Source: Ignavibacteriales bacterium (lineage in GTDB: Bacteria; Bacteroidota; Ignavibacteria; Ignavibacteriales; Ignavibacteriaceae). From it: DNA of 5,443 nucleotides. The notes under the pieces were generated by a model, which worked only from the letters and a program-made list of their open reading frames with translations, was not told where the DNA came from and made no database searches. Every line of letters starts with the position of its first letter. The stretch's first letter is position 1. This document shows, piece by piece, positions 1 to 5,443 of the stretch. The position numbers and the translations under genes were made by a program. The stretch spans positions 1-5,443 of the forward strand of contig DAIERC010000355.1 in the NCBI GenBank assembly GCA_027347125.1, in the 5' to 3' direction.

Positions 1-996
1 TTTACGCGTTTAACAGGCTATGAACCGGAAGAAGTGCTGGGTAAAAATCCGAGCATATTAAAGTCAGGTAAAAATTCTGAAGATCTTTATCAAACCCTAT
101 GGAACGCAATTACCGGCGGAAGAGAATGGCGCGGAGAAATATTAAATAAAAAAAAGGACGGAACACTTTATTGGGAGTACACTTTAATTTCGCCGTTAAG
201 GGATAGGAACAATACTATAACTCATTTCATCGCAATAAAGGAAGATATAACGCGCCAAAAAGAAATGACGGAAGAGCTTATTAACGCTAAGGAAAAAGCT
301 GAGGAATCTGACAGATTGAAGTCCGAATTCCTGGCGCAAATGTCACACGAAATAAGAACCCCGCTTAACGTAATACTCAGCTTCAACTCTTTGTTAAAAG
401 AGGAATTGGAAGAAAAGGTAAGAGAAGATTTAAAGGTATCGTTTTCAGCAATTGACAGCGCGGGTAAAAGATTATTAAGAACATTAAACCATATTCTGAA
501 TATGGCCGCCGTGCAAACAGGTAATTTTGAAATATCTCTTTCGACGGTAGAGTTATCAAAAATAATTAATCATATTGTAAAAGAATTTGAATTTCCGGCT
601 AAATCAAAAAACTTAACGCTGATTTTTAACAGGCTGACGGAAGAAACAGAAATTAATACGGATGAGTATATAGTTTCGGAGATATTACAAAATCTAGTTG
701 ACAACGCTATAAAATATACTAATGCGGGAAGCGTAACAATTCAACTGGCAAAAAGTGATTGTTCAGGTTTATACATAAAAGTGTCTGATACAGGCATTGG
801 AATATCGGAAGAATACCTGCCTAAATTATTCCAGGCGTTTACACAGGAAGACTCAGGTTACTCAAGACGATTTGAAGGAAACGGGCTGGGACTAGCTCTT
901 GTAAGAAACTATGTAGATTTTATCGACGCGCAGATAGAAGTTTCCAGCATAAAGGGTGAGGGCAGCGTTTTCACGTTAACCTTTCCGAACAAATAG
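1..996 (+). CDS. PAS-domain sensor histidine kinase, C-terminal part (5' end outside window)
   Basis: This frame is open from the first base, so the start codon lies upstream; 331 residues are visible, numbered here from base 1. Residues 1 to about 85 are the end of a PAS fold with its PAC tail (LTGYEPEEVLGKNP, then KKDGTLYWE and FIAIKEDITRQK). A short helical linker follows. The HisKA dimerisation domain carries the H-box MSHEIRTPLN with the phospho-acceptor His at about residue 116 (bases 346-348). The HATPase domain has an N-box (LVDNAIKYTN, about 232-241), a G1 box (DTGIGI, about 263-268), an F-box (LPKLFQAF) and a G2 box (GNGLGLAL, about 292-299). All catalytic motifs look intact. The protein ends just after the ATPase domain, with no receiver domain. 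No membrane segment is visible in this part, so location and signal are unknown. A PAS domain can bind a small ligand or cofactor, but which one cannot be read here. It presumably phosphorylates a response regulator encoded elsewhere. Confidence 0.95.
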   Translation, partial: FTRLTGYEPEEVLGKNPSILKSGKNSEDLYQTLWNAITGGREWRGEILNKKKDGTLYWEYTLISPLRDRNNTITHFIAIKEDITRQKEMTEELINAKEKAEESDRLKSEFLAQMSHEIRTPLNVILSFNSLLKEELEEKVREDLKVSFSAIDSAGKRLLRTLNHILNMAAVQTGNFEISLSTVELSKIINHIVKEFEFPAKSKNLTLIFNRLTEETEINTDEYIVSEILQNLVDNAIKYTNAGSVTIQLAKSDCSGLYIKVSDTGIGISEEYLPKLFQAFTQEDSGYSRRFEGNGLGLALVRNYVDFIDAQIEVSSIKGEGSVFTLTFPNK

Positions 997-1020
997 CAGA
1001 AACAAATTTTGATTTTGCTA
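994..1020. terminator. Imperfect hairpin between convergent genes, possible terminator
   Basis: Bases 994-1005 pair with 1009-1020: TAGCA with TGCTA at the base, one G-T pair, one A-A mismatch and a three-base loop. The hairpin contains the stop codon of the kinase (994-996) and that of the transporter (1018-1020). There is no T-run downstream on the plus strand. On the minus strand the hairpin is followed by TTTGTT, so it would serve the transporter better. The stem is AT-rich and weak, so termination is an inference. Confidence 0.3.
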
Positions 1021-2610
1021 CATTGCAATAATTCCAAATAGTACGTGAGCAACCAGGTAAATAATTAGAACCGTAAAGACCCACCCGATAATATCAAGAA
1101 CAAAACCCGCCTTAGCCATATCGGTTATTTTAATATAACCGGTGCCGTAAACCAGCGCGTTCGGAGGCGTTGCTACCGGCAGCATAAAGGCCATAGACGC
1201 GGCTATTGTAGCGGCTACGGACAATGCAACCGGGTCGTCGCCGGTTCCTCTTGCAATTGAAATTACAATGGGTATCATCATAGATGTTACCGCGGTGTTG
1301 GAAGTAACTTCGGTTAGAAAATCTATTAATAAAACAATAATAATTACCAGAACAATTGTAGAAGGTGAGCCGACAAGAGATACCGCGGAGCTTGCGATCC
1401 AGTTTGCCAGACCCGTTTTAAACATACCGTCTGACAAAGCAATTCCGCCGCCGAAAAGCAGCAGTGTTCCCCAATCTACAAATTTTGAATCCGACCAATC
1501 GAGTACGAATTCTTGTTCTTTCCAGTTAACCGGTAAAAGGAATAATAATAACGCGCCTGTTAAGGCAATTATGTTCTCGTCAAACCATTGTAATTTTTCG
1601 GCAACCGGCGCGGCAAATATATACTGCCAGAACGGATTTGTTACCCACAATAATACAACGGTTACAAACGCAAGTACGGTAAGCTTTTCTCCCCTAGACC
1701 AGTTTCCGAGCTCATCCTTTTGTTTTAAAATTAATTCCTTTCCGCCTTTTATTTTTTTTATTTCGGGAGGAAATATTTTTACTAAGATCATCCAGGCTAT
1801 TGGAATTAAAATTATTACGTAGGGAACTCCGAATTTCATCCAGTCAATAAAATTAATTTGTTTAATGCCCGACGAGCTTAATATAGATACGCATATACCG
1901 TTAGGCGGTGTGCCGATTATTGTTCCGACCCCGCCAATGGACGCAGCCCATGCAATTCCCAGCATAATTGCTTTGCCGAAATTTGATGTCCCGGTTTTAC
2001 CTTCGCTTTGCATTATAATTCCTACTCCCAGAGGCAGCAGCATGGCAGCAGTTGCGGTATTCGAAATCCACATCGATAAAAATGCGGAGATGGACATCAT
2101 GCCCAGCAAAATTAATTTTGAGTTGTTAGCTAAATTTCCCCTGCTCAAAATATACAAGGTCAATCGCTTGTCAAGTTTCCATTTTTGCATTGCCGCCGCA
2201 AGAAGAAACCCGCTTAAAAATAAGAAGATTATGGGATTCGAATAATTAAGAAGAATATTCTTAGCGGTAAATTGAAAAGGTTTATCCTGGAAATACCCGG
2301 TAACATGAAACAGCGGAAGCACAATCCCGGGCAGCAAAGCCGTAACGGGAATAGGCACCGCTTCGGTAATCCACCAGATAACCATTAAAATCAACAGGGC
2401 AAGAACAACCTGTGTGCTTCCGGCAAGTTCAAGTATTTGCCCGTTTGTTGCGGAGGCAGGCAGTAAAGCTTTGGCGTTTAGTATAAAACTTTCCGGGGTG
2501 TTCATTAATAAAAGGACGAAAAAAACCACAGGCCCAATGAAAAAACCAAGGTACCTGCGCTTTCTTTCAAATCCTTCTATTGAGCTTATTAAATTATTTT
2601 CTGAATTCAA
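1018..2610 (-). CDS. SLC13/DASS family sodium:dicarboxylate (or sulfate) symporter
   Basis: An inner-membrane secondary transporter of 530 residues that in this family imports C4-dicarboxylates such as succinate or malate, or sulfate, with sodium ions. The two inverted-repeat signatures are both present. The first half has SNT at 183-185 (WISNTATAAMLLP) and IGTPPN at about 232-237. The second half has SNT at 437-439 (TEVTSNTAVTSMMIP) and VATPPN at 479-484. In the Vibrio homologue VcINDY the SNT motifs build the sodium and substrate sites. WWITEAVPIPVTALLP at about 79-94 is also typical. There are about a dozen hydrophobic segments, and the length is slightly above that of VcINDY. The start is TTG at 2608-2610: an in-frame TAA lies 30 bases upstream, and the first in-frame ATG (Met36) falls at the end of the first membrane segment. 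No Shine-Dalgarno precedes the TTG, so the exact start is uncertain. Dicarboxylate is favoured over sulfate by overall resemblance, but substrate cannot be settled by reading. Confidence 0.93.
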   Translation of the reverse strand: MNSENNLISSIEGFERKRRYLGFFIGPVVFFVLLLMNTPESFILNAKALLPASATNGQILELAGSTQVVLALLILMVIWWITEAVPIPVTALLPGIVLPLFHVTGYFQDKPFQFTAKNILLNYSNPIIFLFLSGFLLAAAMQKWKLDKRLTLYILSRGNLANNSKLILLGMMSISAFLSMWISNTATAAMLLPLGVGIIMQSEGKTGTSNFGKAIMLGIAWAASIGGVGTIIGTPPNGICVSILSSSGIKQINFIDWMKFGVPYVIILIPIAWMILVKIFPPEIKKIKGGKELILKQKDELGNWSRGEKLTVLAFVTVVLLWVTNPFWQYIFAAPVAEKLQWFDENIIALTGALLLFLLPVNWKEQEFVLDWSDSKFVDWGTLLLFGGGIALSDGMFKTGLANWIASSAVSLVGSPSTIVLVIIIVLLIDFLTEVTSNTAVTSMMIPIVISIARGTGDDPVALSVAATIAASMAFMLPVATPPNALVYGTGYIKITDMAKAGFVLDIIGWVFTVLIIYLVAHVLFGIIAM

Positions 2611-2639
2611 ATTGTAAAAATGTTTTGGTTTGCTTTCTT

Positions 2640-2667
2640 AAATTATAATAATTAAAACAAAAGTCAA
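2640..2667 (-). promoter_or_regulatory. Candidate promoter of the DASS transporter gene
   Basis: On the minus strand TTGACT (2662-2667) matches five of six bases of the classic -35 box, and TATAAT (2642-2647) is a perfect -10 box. They are only 14 bases apart, shorter than the usual 16-18. A poorer -10, TAATTT at 2640-2645, gives a spacing of 16. The -10 lies about 31 bases upstream of the TTG start. It is not a good match to the Bacteroidota TAnnTTTG -7 element. The surroundings are very AT-rich, so a chance match is possible. Confidence 0.35.
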
Positions 2668-2748
2668 TTATTTACTTGCATAGCGATGGCCGGAATTGTT
2701 AAACGCATCGCAGTCCAAAATATTTTTATAATAAAGAAGAAGTTACAA

Positions 2749-2903
2749 TTATTGATTAGAATGTCCGTTTATTTTGTATACATAAACTCTATCCTTCAAT
2801 TCGCTTCCATCGGTAATGAATAGGAAGTAAAGGGGATGAATTTAATGTTCTGGTTGTAACGTAAACTTTTTGAGTATAGCATTTTATCACTCAAATCTTT
2901 CAT
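2749..2903 (-). pseudogene. Short frameshifted coding remnant of unrecognised family
   Basis: On the minus strand two overlapping open frames look like one protein broken by a single-base deletion. The first runs from ATG at 2901-2903 to TGA at 2796-2798 (35 residues, MKDLSDKMLYSKSLRYNQ and on to NIKFIPF). The second is open from 2841 to TAA at 2749-2751 (30 residues, including YFLFITDGSELKDRVYVYKI). Adding one base in the CCCCTTT run near 2830 would join them as ...KFIPF-YFLFITDGSEL..., a plausible beta-strand-rich C-terminus. No Shine-Dalgarno precedes the ATG and no longer frame exists upstream, so this would be a fragment rather than an intact gene. The ending recalls beta-propeller proteins in general, but I do not recognise the family. 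Alternatives are a chance reading, or an unrelated small protein encoded by the first frame alone. Confidence 0.3.
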
Positions 2904-2922
2904 TAATTTATTTGGGCCGGAT

Positions 2923-2953
2923 ACAATTAAAGAGCGAAACGAAATTCCGCTCT
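2923..2953 (-). terminator. Intrinsic terminator of the dehydrogenase gene
   Basis: On the minus strand, 24 bases after the dehydrogenase stop codon, AGAGCGGAA pairs with TTTCGCTCT around a five-base loop (TTTCG): a nine-pair stem with one G-U pair, then the T-rich tail TTAATTGT. On the plus strand the G-U pair becomes an A-C mismatch, so the hairpin is better suited to minus-strand RNA, as expected for this gene. The T-tract is interrupted, so efficiency is uncertain. Confidence 0.6.
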
Positions 2954-2977
2954 GCAAGTAAGACGCTTAATTTTTCA

Positions 2978-3841
2978 TTAAGAATTTTTTAGGAATTGAT
3001 AAACAGCCGAAAAATCTTTTTCACCGAAGCCGAATTTTTTTGCCAGGGCGAATATCTCTTTAGTATTATTAGCGGCGGGCAGCGCAATATTATTTTCGTA
3101 AGCGGTTTGTGTTGCCAGCTGAAAATCCTTATGCATTAGTTCAAGAGGAAATTCGGTATCAAACTTATTCTTTAATATTTTATCTTTTTTAGCTGCTAAA
3201 AACGGGGCTGTAACGGGCCCGCCGATTAAAGCTTCAAACAAAGTGTCTTTGGAAATACCAAGCGACTCACCCAGAATCATAGCTTCGGAAAAAGCAACCA
3301 TTGCCTGGCCAAGCATCATGTTAACTACCATTTTCATTGAAGTGCCTTTCCCGTTTTCGCCTAGATAAATTATCTTTTTACCCATAGCTTCAAGAACCGG
3401 CTTTACTTCTTCAACATCTTTTTTATTTCCGCCTACAAAAAAAGTAAGCTCGCCTTTTTCAGCAGGAAGAATTGAGCCTGCAACCGGCGCATCAATAAAA
3501 CGAATGTTCATTCCTTTTGCCTTTGCGGCGCATGTAATTGATGAAGAGGGATTTACGGTACTGCAATCTATCCAGATTGTTTTTTGCTCCATCTGGTATA
3601 AAAATCCGTTTTCGCCGAACGCAACTTTTGCAACTGCTTCAGGATTGGCAAGCATAGTAATTACTACTTCAGACGCTTGTCCTACTTCGGCTGGTGAGGC
3701 AGCCGGCAATGCGCCTTTTGCCAAAAGAGTTTCGGCTTTTCCCTTTGTCCGGTTGAAGATTATAAGTTCATTGCCTTTCTCCAGCAAGTTATTAGCCATT
3801 CGTAACCCCATTAATCCAAGCCCGATAAATCCGATTTTCAT
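2978..3841 (-). CDS. NAD(P)-dependent beta-hydroxyacid dehydrogenase (3-hydroxyisobutyrate dehydrogenase / glyoxylate-succinic semialdehyde reductase type)
   Basis: A soluble cytoplasmic oxidoreductase of 287 residues, a full-length family member. The N-terminal Rossmann domain begins MKIGFIGLGLMG with the dinucleotide loop GLGLMG at 7-12. The second strand ends in FNRTKGK (29-35); the Arg-Thr there is typical of NADPH-preferring glyoxylate / succinic semialdehyde reductases, so NADPH is inferred. The substrate signature DAPVAGS starts at Asp117. The catalytic motif GKGTSMKMVVNMM carries the family's essential Lys at 170 and Asn at 174. HKDFQLA (237-243) corresponds to the KDL-type motif of the C-terminal helical domain. 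Likely substrates are small semialdehydes or keto acids (glyoxylate, succinic semialdehyde, tartronate semialdehyde) reduced to hydroxyacids; oxidation of 3-hydroxyisobutyrate in valine breakdown is the alternative. The ATG start has a strong AGGAG seven bases upstream. A terminator follows the stop, so the gene looks monocistronic. Confidence 0.92.
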   Translation of the reverse strand: MKIGFIGLGLMGLRMANNLLEKGNELIIFNRTKGKAETLLAKGALPAASPAEVGQASEVVITMLANPEAVAKVAFGENGFLYQMEQKTIWIDCSTVNPSSSITCAAKAKGMNIRFIDAPVAGSILPAEKGELTFFVGGNKKDVEEVKPVLEAMGKKIIYLGENGKGTSMKMVVNMMLGQAMVAFSEAMILGESLGISKDTLFEALIGGPVTAPFLAAKKDKILKNKFDTEFPLELMHKDFQLATQTAYENNIALPAANNTKEIFALAKKFGFGEKDFSAVYQFLKNS

Positions 3842-3848
3842 CTATGTT

Positions 3849-3853
3849 CTCCT
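3849..3853 (-). promoter_or_regulatory. Ribosome binding site of the dehydrogenase gene
   Basis: AGGAG on the minus strand, seven bases before the ATG at 3839-3841. It fixes the start and is one of the two clear Shine-Dalgarno sequences in the window. Confidence 0.75.
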
Positions 3854-3902
3854 ACGATTTCAATTAAATTATTTTAATGTTAATGTGAATTTTAATTTAA
3901 AT

Positions 3903-3908
3903 ATTATA
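3903..3908 (-). promoter_or_regulatory. Possible -10 box for the dehydrogenase gene
   Basis: TATAAT on the minus strand, about 60 bases before the ATG. No good -35 box sits at 16-18 bases; the hexamer at the right distance is TTTTAT. The AT-rich divergent spacer (3842-4092) makes such matches cheap. Nothing else recognisable was seen in that spacer apart from the matching plus-strand candidate. Confidence 0.25.
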
Positions 3909-4053
3909 ACGCGCAATTACCCGCCATAAAATTGTACTTATTTTATTACTCATCTATCGCCGTTACAATATCCGCAATTTTGTATAACCCGGTTTTCATT
4001 TATATCACACGGTATATGTTTGTAAATTTCTATTTTCACGACGCGGATTATTC

Positions 4054-4059
4054 TATAAT
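4054..4059 (+). promoter_or_regulatory. Possible -10 box for trhO
   Basis: A perfect TATAAT, 33 bases before the trhO ATG, which would leave a leader of roughly 25-30 bases. No recognisable -35 hexamer lies upstream at normal spacing, and the region is AT-rich, so this is weak. Confidence 0.25.
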
Positions 4060-4092
4060 TATCTTATCTATATTAACAAAAAATGAAGCGTT

Positions 4093-4986
4093 ATGCCCGA
4101 ACAAAACTACGCGGTTTTATTATTTTATAAATATGTTGAAGTTGAAAATCCCGAACAATTTATGAATGAGCACCTTGCCTGGTGCCTTCAGAACGATATT
4201 AAAGGACGGGTGTTTGTGGCCGAGGAGGGAATAAACGGCACCGTGTCGGGGAAAAAAGAAACCATAAAGAAGTATAAGGAGAATTTAAAAAGTTATCCTT
4301 ACTTTGAAAATATTATTTTCAAAGAGGACGAAGCCGGTGAACATGCTTTTTCTAAAATGCACGTCCGCGTAAAAAAAGAAATTGTGAATTCATCGTTAAA
4401 CGGCACATCGCTTAAAAACGGCGGCAAAAGACTTACACCCGACAAACTGCTGGAGTTATACGAAAGCGGAAAAGAGTTTATTATTATAGACGCACGCAAC
4501 GGTTATGAAAGTAATATCGGCAGATTTAAAGGAGCTATTACTCCGCAGATGAAAAATTTTAGAGAATGGCCGGAGGCAGTTGATGCTTTAAAAGACAAAA
4601 AGAACAAAACAATTGTTACATACTGCACCGGCGGAATAAGATGCGAGAAAGCGTCTGCTTATATGATAGAACAGGGCTTTAAAGATGTTTACCAGCTTGA
4701 CGGCGGGATAGTTACTTACGCAAAAAAATTTCCGGATACATACTGGGAAGGGGGAGTTTTTGTTTTTGACGAGAGAAGAGTCGTGGAGCCCAACACCGAC
4801 CCCCAACTAAAGCATGTTGCCAAATGCTATTATTGCGGCAAACCTACATCTTACTATATAAATTGCCATAACCGGAACTGCGATAAAATAATTATTACCT
4901 GCCACGAATGTAAAGTTGAAAACGACTATTGCTGCTCGGATGAATGCCGGAAATCTGCCAACAAAAGAGATCATTATTACGGTTAA
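4093..4986 (+). CDS. trhO: TrhO, rhodanese-family tRNA uridine-34 hydroxylase (UPF0176, YceA-like)
   Basis: A cytoplasmic tRNA-modifying enzyme of 297 residues. In E. coli TrhO makes 5-hydroxyuridine at wobble position 34 in an oxygen-dependent way; further modification then improves decoding. The N-terminal domain (about 1-95) carries the family signature RVFVAEEGINGTVSG at 39-53. The rhodanese domain (about 115-215) has IIDARNGYESNIGRFKGAI near 131-149 and the active-site loop CTGGIRCEKAS, with the catalytic Cys at 178 and a second Cys at 184. The C-terminal tail is a cysteine cluster (C245, C248, C258, C263, C270, C273, C280, C281, C285), probably metal binding, as in many longer family members. 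All key residues are present. The ATG at 4093 gives the expected N-terminus, although no Shine-Dalgarno precedes it. It is divergent from the dehydrogenase gene and 122 bases before the next gene. If the E. coli chemistry holds, the host meets oxygen. Confidence 0.95.
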   Translation: MPEQNYAVLLFYKYVEVENPEQFMNEHLAWCLQNDIKGRVFVAEEGINGTVSGKKETIKKYKENLKSYPYFENIIFKEDEAGEHAFSKMHVRVKKEIVNSSLNGTSLKNGGKRLTPDKLLELYESGKEFIIIDARNGYESNIGRFKGAITPQMKNFREWPEAVDALKDKKNKTIVTYCTGGIRCEKASAYMIEQGFKDVYQLDGGIVTYAKKFPDTYWEGGVFVFDERRVVEPNTDPQLKHVAKCYYCGKPTSYYINCHNRNCDKIIITCHECKVENDYCCSDECRKSANKRDHYYG

Positions 4987-5009
4987 GAGGATTAGCTATT
5001 TATGACTGC

Positions 5010-5030
5010 TGAATTTTGAATTGTGAATGC
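5010..5030. repeat. Three tandem heptamers of the form TGAATNN
   Basis: TGAATTT, TGAATTG and TGAATGC follow one another at exact seven-base spacing, and a fourth TGAATGC lies at 5041-5047. It sits in the short spacer after trhO. Flanking ATTAGC (4991-4996) and GCTAAT (5029-5034) could pair across a 32-base loop. Function unknown; it may be a short tandem intergenic repeat. Confidence 0.45.
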
Positions 5031-5069
5031 TAATATCCATTGAATGCAAAACATGACTCTATTTTAATG

Positions 5070-5090
5070 TTATCTTATATTTGAAGATAA
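5070..5090. repeat. Perfect 7-bp inverted repeat upstream of the HEGGH membrane protein gene
   Basis: TTATCTT (5070-5076) and AAGATAA (5084-5090) form a perfect stem around a seven-base loop, ending 18 bases before the ATG at 5109. There is no T-tract after it on the plus strand, so it is not a standard terminator. It could be an operator or leader hairpin, or chance in AT-rich DNA. Confidence 0.3.
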
Positions 5091-5099
5091 AAATTAAAA

Positions 5100-5104
5100 G
5101 GGAG
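5100..5104 (+). promoter_or_regulatory. Ribosome binding site of the HEGGH membrane protein gene
   Basis: GGGAG, within AAAAGGGAG, lies four bases before the ATG at 5109. It supports that start even though the gene is truncated by the window edge. Confidence 0.65.
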
Positions 5105-5108
5105 ATTA

Positions 5109-5443
5109 ATGAAGCTCTCAACATTTGCTTTTAAAACCATGTATTTTGTAAGAAGCTGGTTCGTCTCCGTATTACTAATTCCTATTTGCATTTATCTTTT
5201 AACAACACGCGGGCATTATACATTAATAGATAACGCCGACCTTGTAATTCACGAAGGGGGGCATGTGGTATTTATGTTTTTCGGTAAATTTATTTACACC
5301 CTGGGCGGAACATTAATGCAAATAATTATACCTTCACTTATAGCCTGGTTCTTTTTTAAAAATAATTACCGCACCGGCGTGCAAATCGGGTTGTTGTGGC
5401 TTGGACAAAATTTATTGAACATATCCGTATACGCAGCCGACGC
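5109..5443 (+). CDS. Integral membrane protein with HEGGH motif, M50/site-2-protease-like (3' end outside window)
   Basis: The frame is open from an ATG with a good Shine-Dalgarno to the right edge: 111 complete codons. After a short polar N-terminus comes a hydrophobic helix (about 17-31, WFVSVLLIPICIYLL), then a loop (TRGHYTLIDNAD) and the motif HEGGH at 48-52, inside VIHEGGHVVFMFFG at the start of a second hydrophobic segment. A third follows (about 68-83, TLMQIIIPSLIAWFFF) and a fourth begins near 92 (QIGLLWLGQNLLNISVYAAD). HExxH at the start of a membrane helix is the zinc site of intramembrane metalloproteases. The late N-x6-Y-x2-D stretch (Asn101, Asp111) could supply a third ligand, as the LDG motif does in site-2 proteases; that is inference. 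It resembles a widespread but uncharacterised group of bacterial HEAGH-type membrane proteins. Neither protease activity nor substrate is established, and it could be an inactive relative. Confidence 0.75.
   Translation, partial: MKLSTFAFKTMYFVRSWFVSVLLIPICIYLLTTRGHYTLIDNADLVIHEGGHVVFMFFGKFIYTLGGTLMQIIIPSLIAWFFFKNNYRTGVQIGLLWLGQNLLNISVYAAD

Larger units (their letters stand above)
2611..2977. other. 367-base intergenic region between two minus-strand genes
   Basis: Read on the minus strand, from the dehydrogenase stop towards the transporter start, this gap holds a hairpin terminator (2923-2953), a short frameshifted coding remnant (2749-2903), an AT-rich stretch of about 80 bases with nothing recognisable, and a candidate promoter (2640-2667). 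I see no tRNA, riboswitch or mobile-element end. The plus strand shows no convincing reading frame. Confidence 0.6.

Noticed and set aside
1268..2245. Long open frames on the plus strand (1268-1822 and 1865-2245) inside the transporter gene
   Set aside because: They lie antisense to a gene with clear family motifs on the minus strand; their translations are low-complexity and rich in Ser, Thr, Ile and Pro, with no domain, as expected of shadows.
3854..3905. AT-rich inverted and direct repeats (TTAATG twice, TTAAATTA against TAATTTAA) in the leader of the dehydrogenase gene
   Set aside because: The stretch is almost entirely A and T, where short self-complementary matches arise by chance; nothing points to an operator.
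3504..3929. Plus-strand open frame opposite the start of the dehydrogenase gene
   Set aside because: It is antisense to the conserved Rossmann domain, and its translation shows no family resemblance.
4299..4806. Minus-strand open frames (4299-4499 and 4588-4806) inside trhO
   Set aside because: They are antisense shadows of a well-conserved gene, with no ribosome binding site or recognisable motif.
4991..5034. ATTAGC / GCTAAT inverted repeat after trhO as a terminator
   Set aside because: The loop would be 32 bases, the stem only six pairs, and no T-run follows.

Overview
The window is low-GC bacterial chromosome DNA with four confidently recognisable genes, one more gene cut by the right edge, and one probable gene remnant. 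AT-rich codon use, many intergenic A/T tracts, a weak Shine-Dalgarno at several starts and the style of the proteins (PAS histidine kinase, HEGGH membrane protein, DASS carrier) suggest a member of the Bacteroidota / Ignavibacteriota (FCB) side of the tree. This is an inference from general resemblance; there is no rRNA or marker gene here to prove it.

Layout. Bases 1-996 (+) hold the C-terminal part of a PAS-containing sensor histidine kinase whose start lies outside the window. It runs tail to tail into a minus-strand SLC13/DASS sodium:dicarboxylate (or sulfate) symporter at 1018-2610; an imperfect hairpin at 994-1020 covers both stop codons. Bases 2611-2977 form a 367-base gap holding a candidate promoter for the transporter, a short frameshifted coding remnant, and a convincing hairpin terminator for the next gene. 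That gene (2978-3841, minus) is a beta-hydroxyacid dehydrogenase of the 3-hydroxyisobutyrate dehydrogenase / glyoxylate-succinic semialdehyde reductase type, with a good ribosome binding site. A 251-base AT-rich divergent spacer follows, then trhO (4093-4986, plus), the rhodanese-family tRNA U34 hydroxylase. After a 122-base spacer with a small heptamer repeat and a hairpin, a membrane protein with an HEGGH metalloprotease-like motif begins at 5109 and runs off the right edge.

How the genes relate. The two minus-strand genes appear to be separate transcription units, because a terminator and a promoter candidate lie between them. A carrier for C4-dicarboxylates beside a semialdehyde/hydroxyacid reductase could be metabolically linked, but the sequence does not prove it. 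The kinase has no receiver domain or regulator gene beside it in view. Nothing here forms an obvious new multi-gene system. The most worthwhile leads are the truncated HEGGH membrane protein at the right edge and the decayed gene fragment at about 2749-2903.
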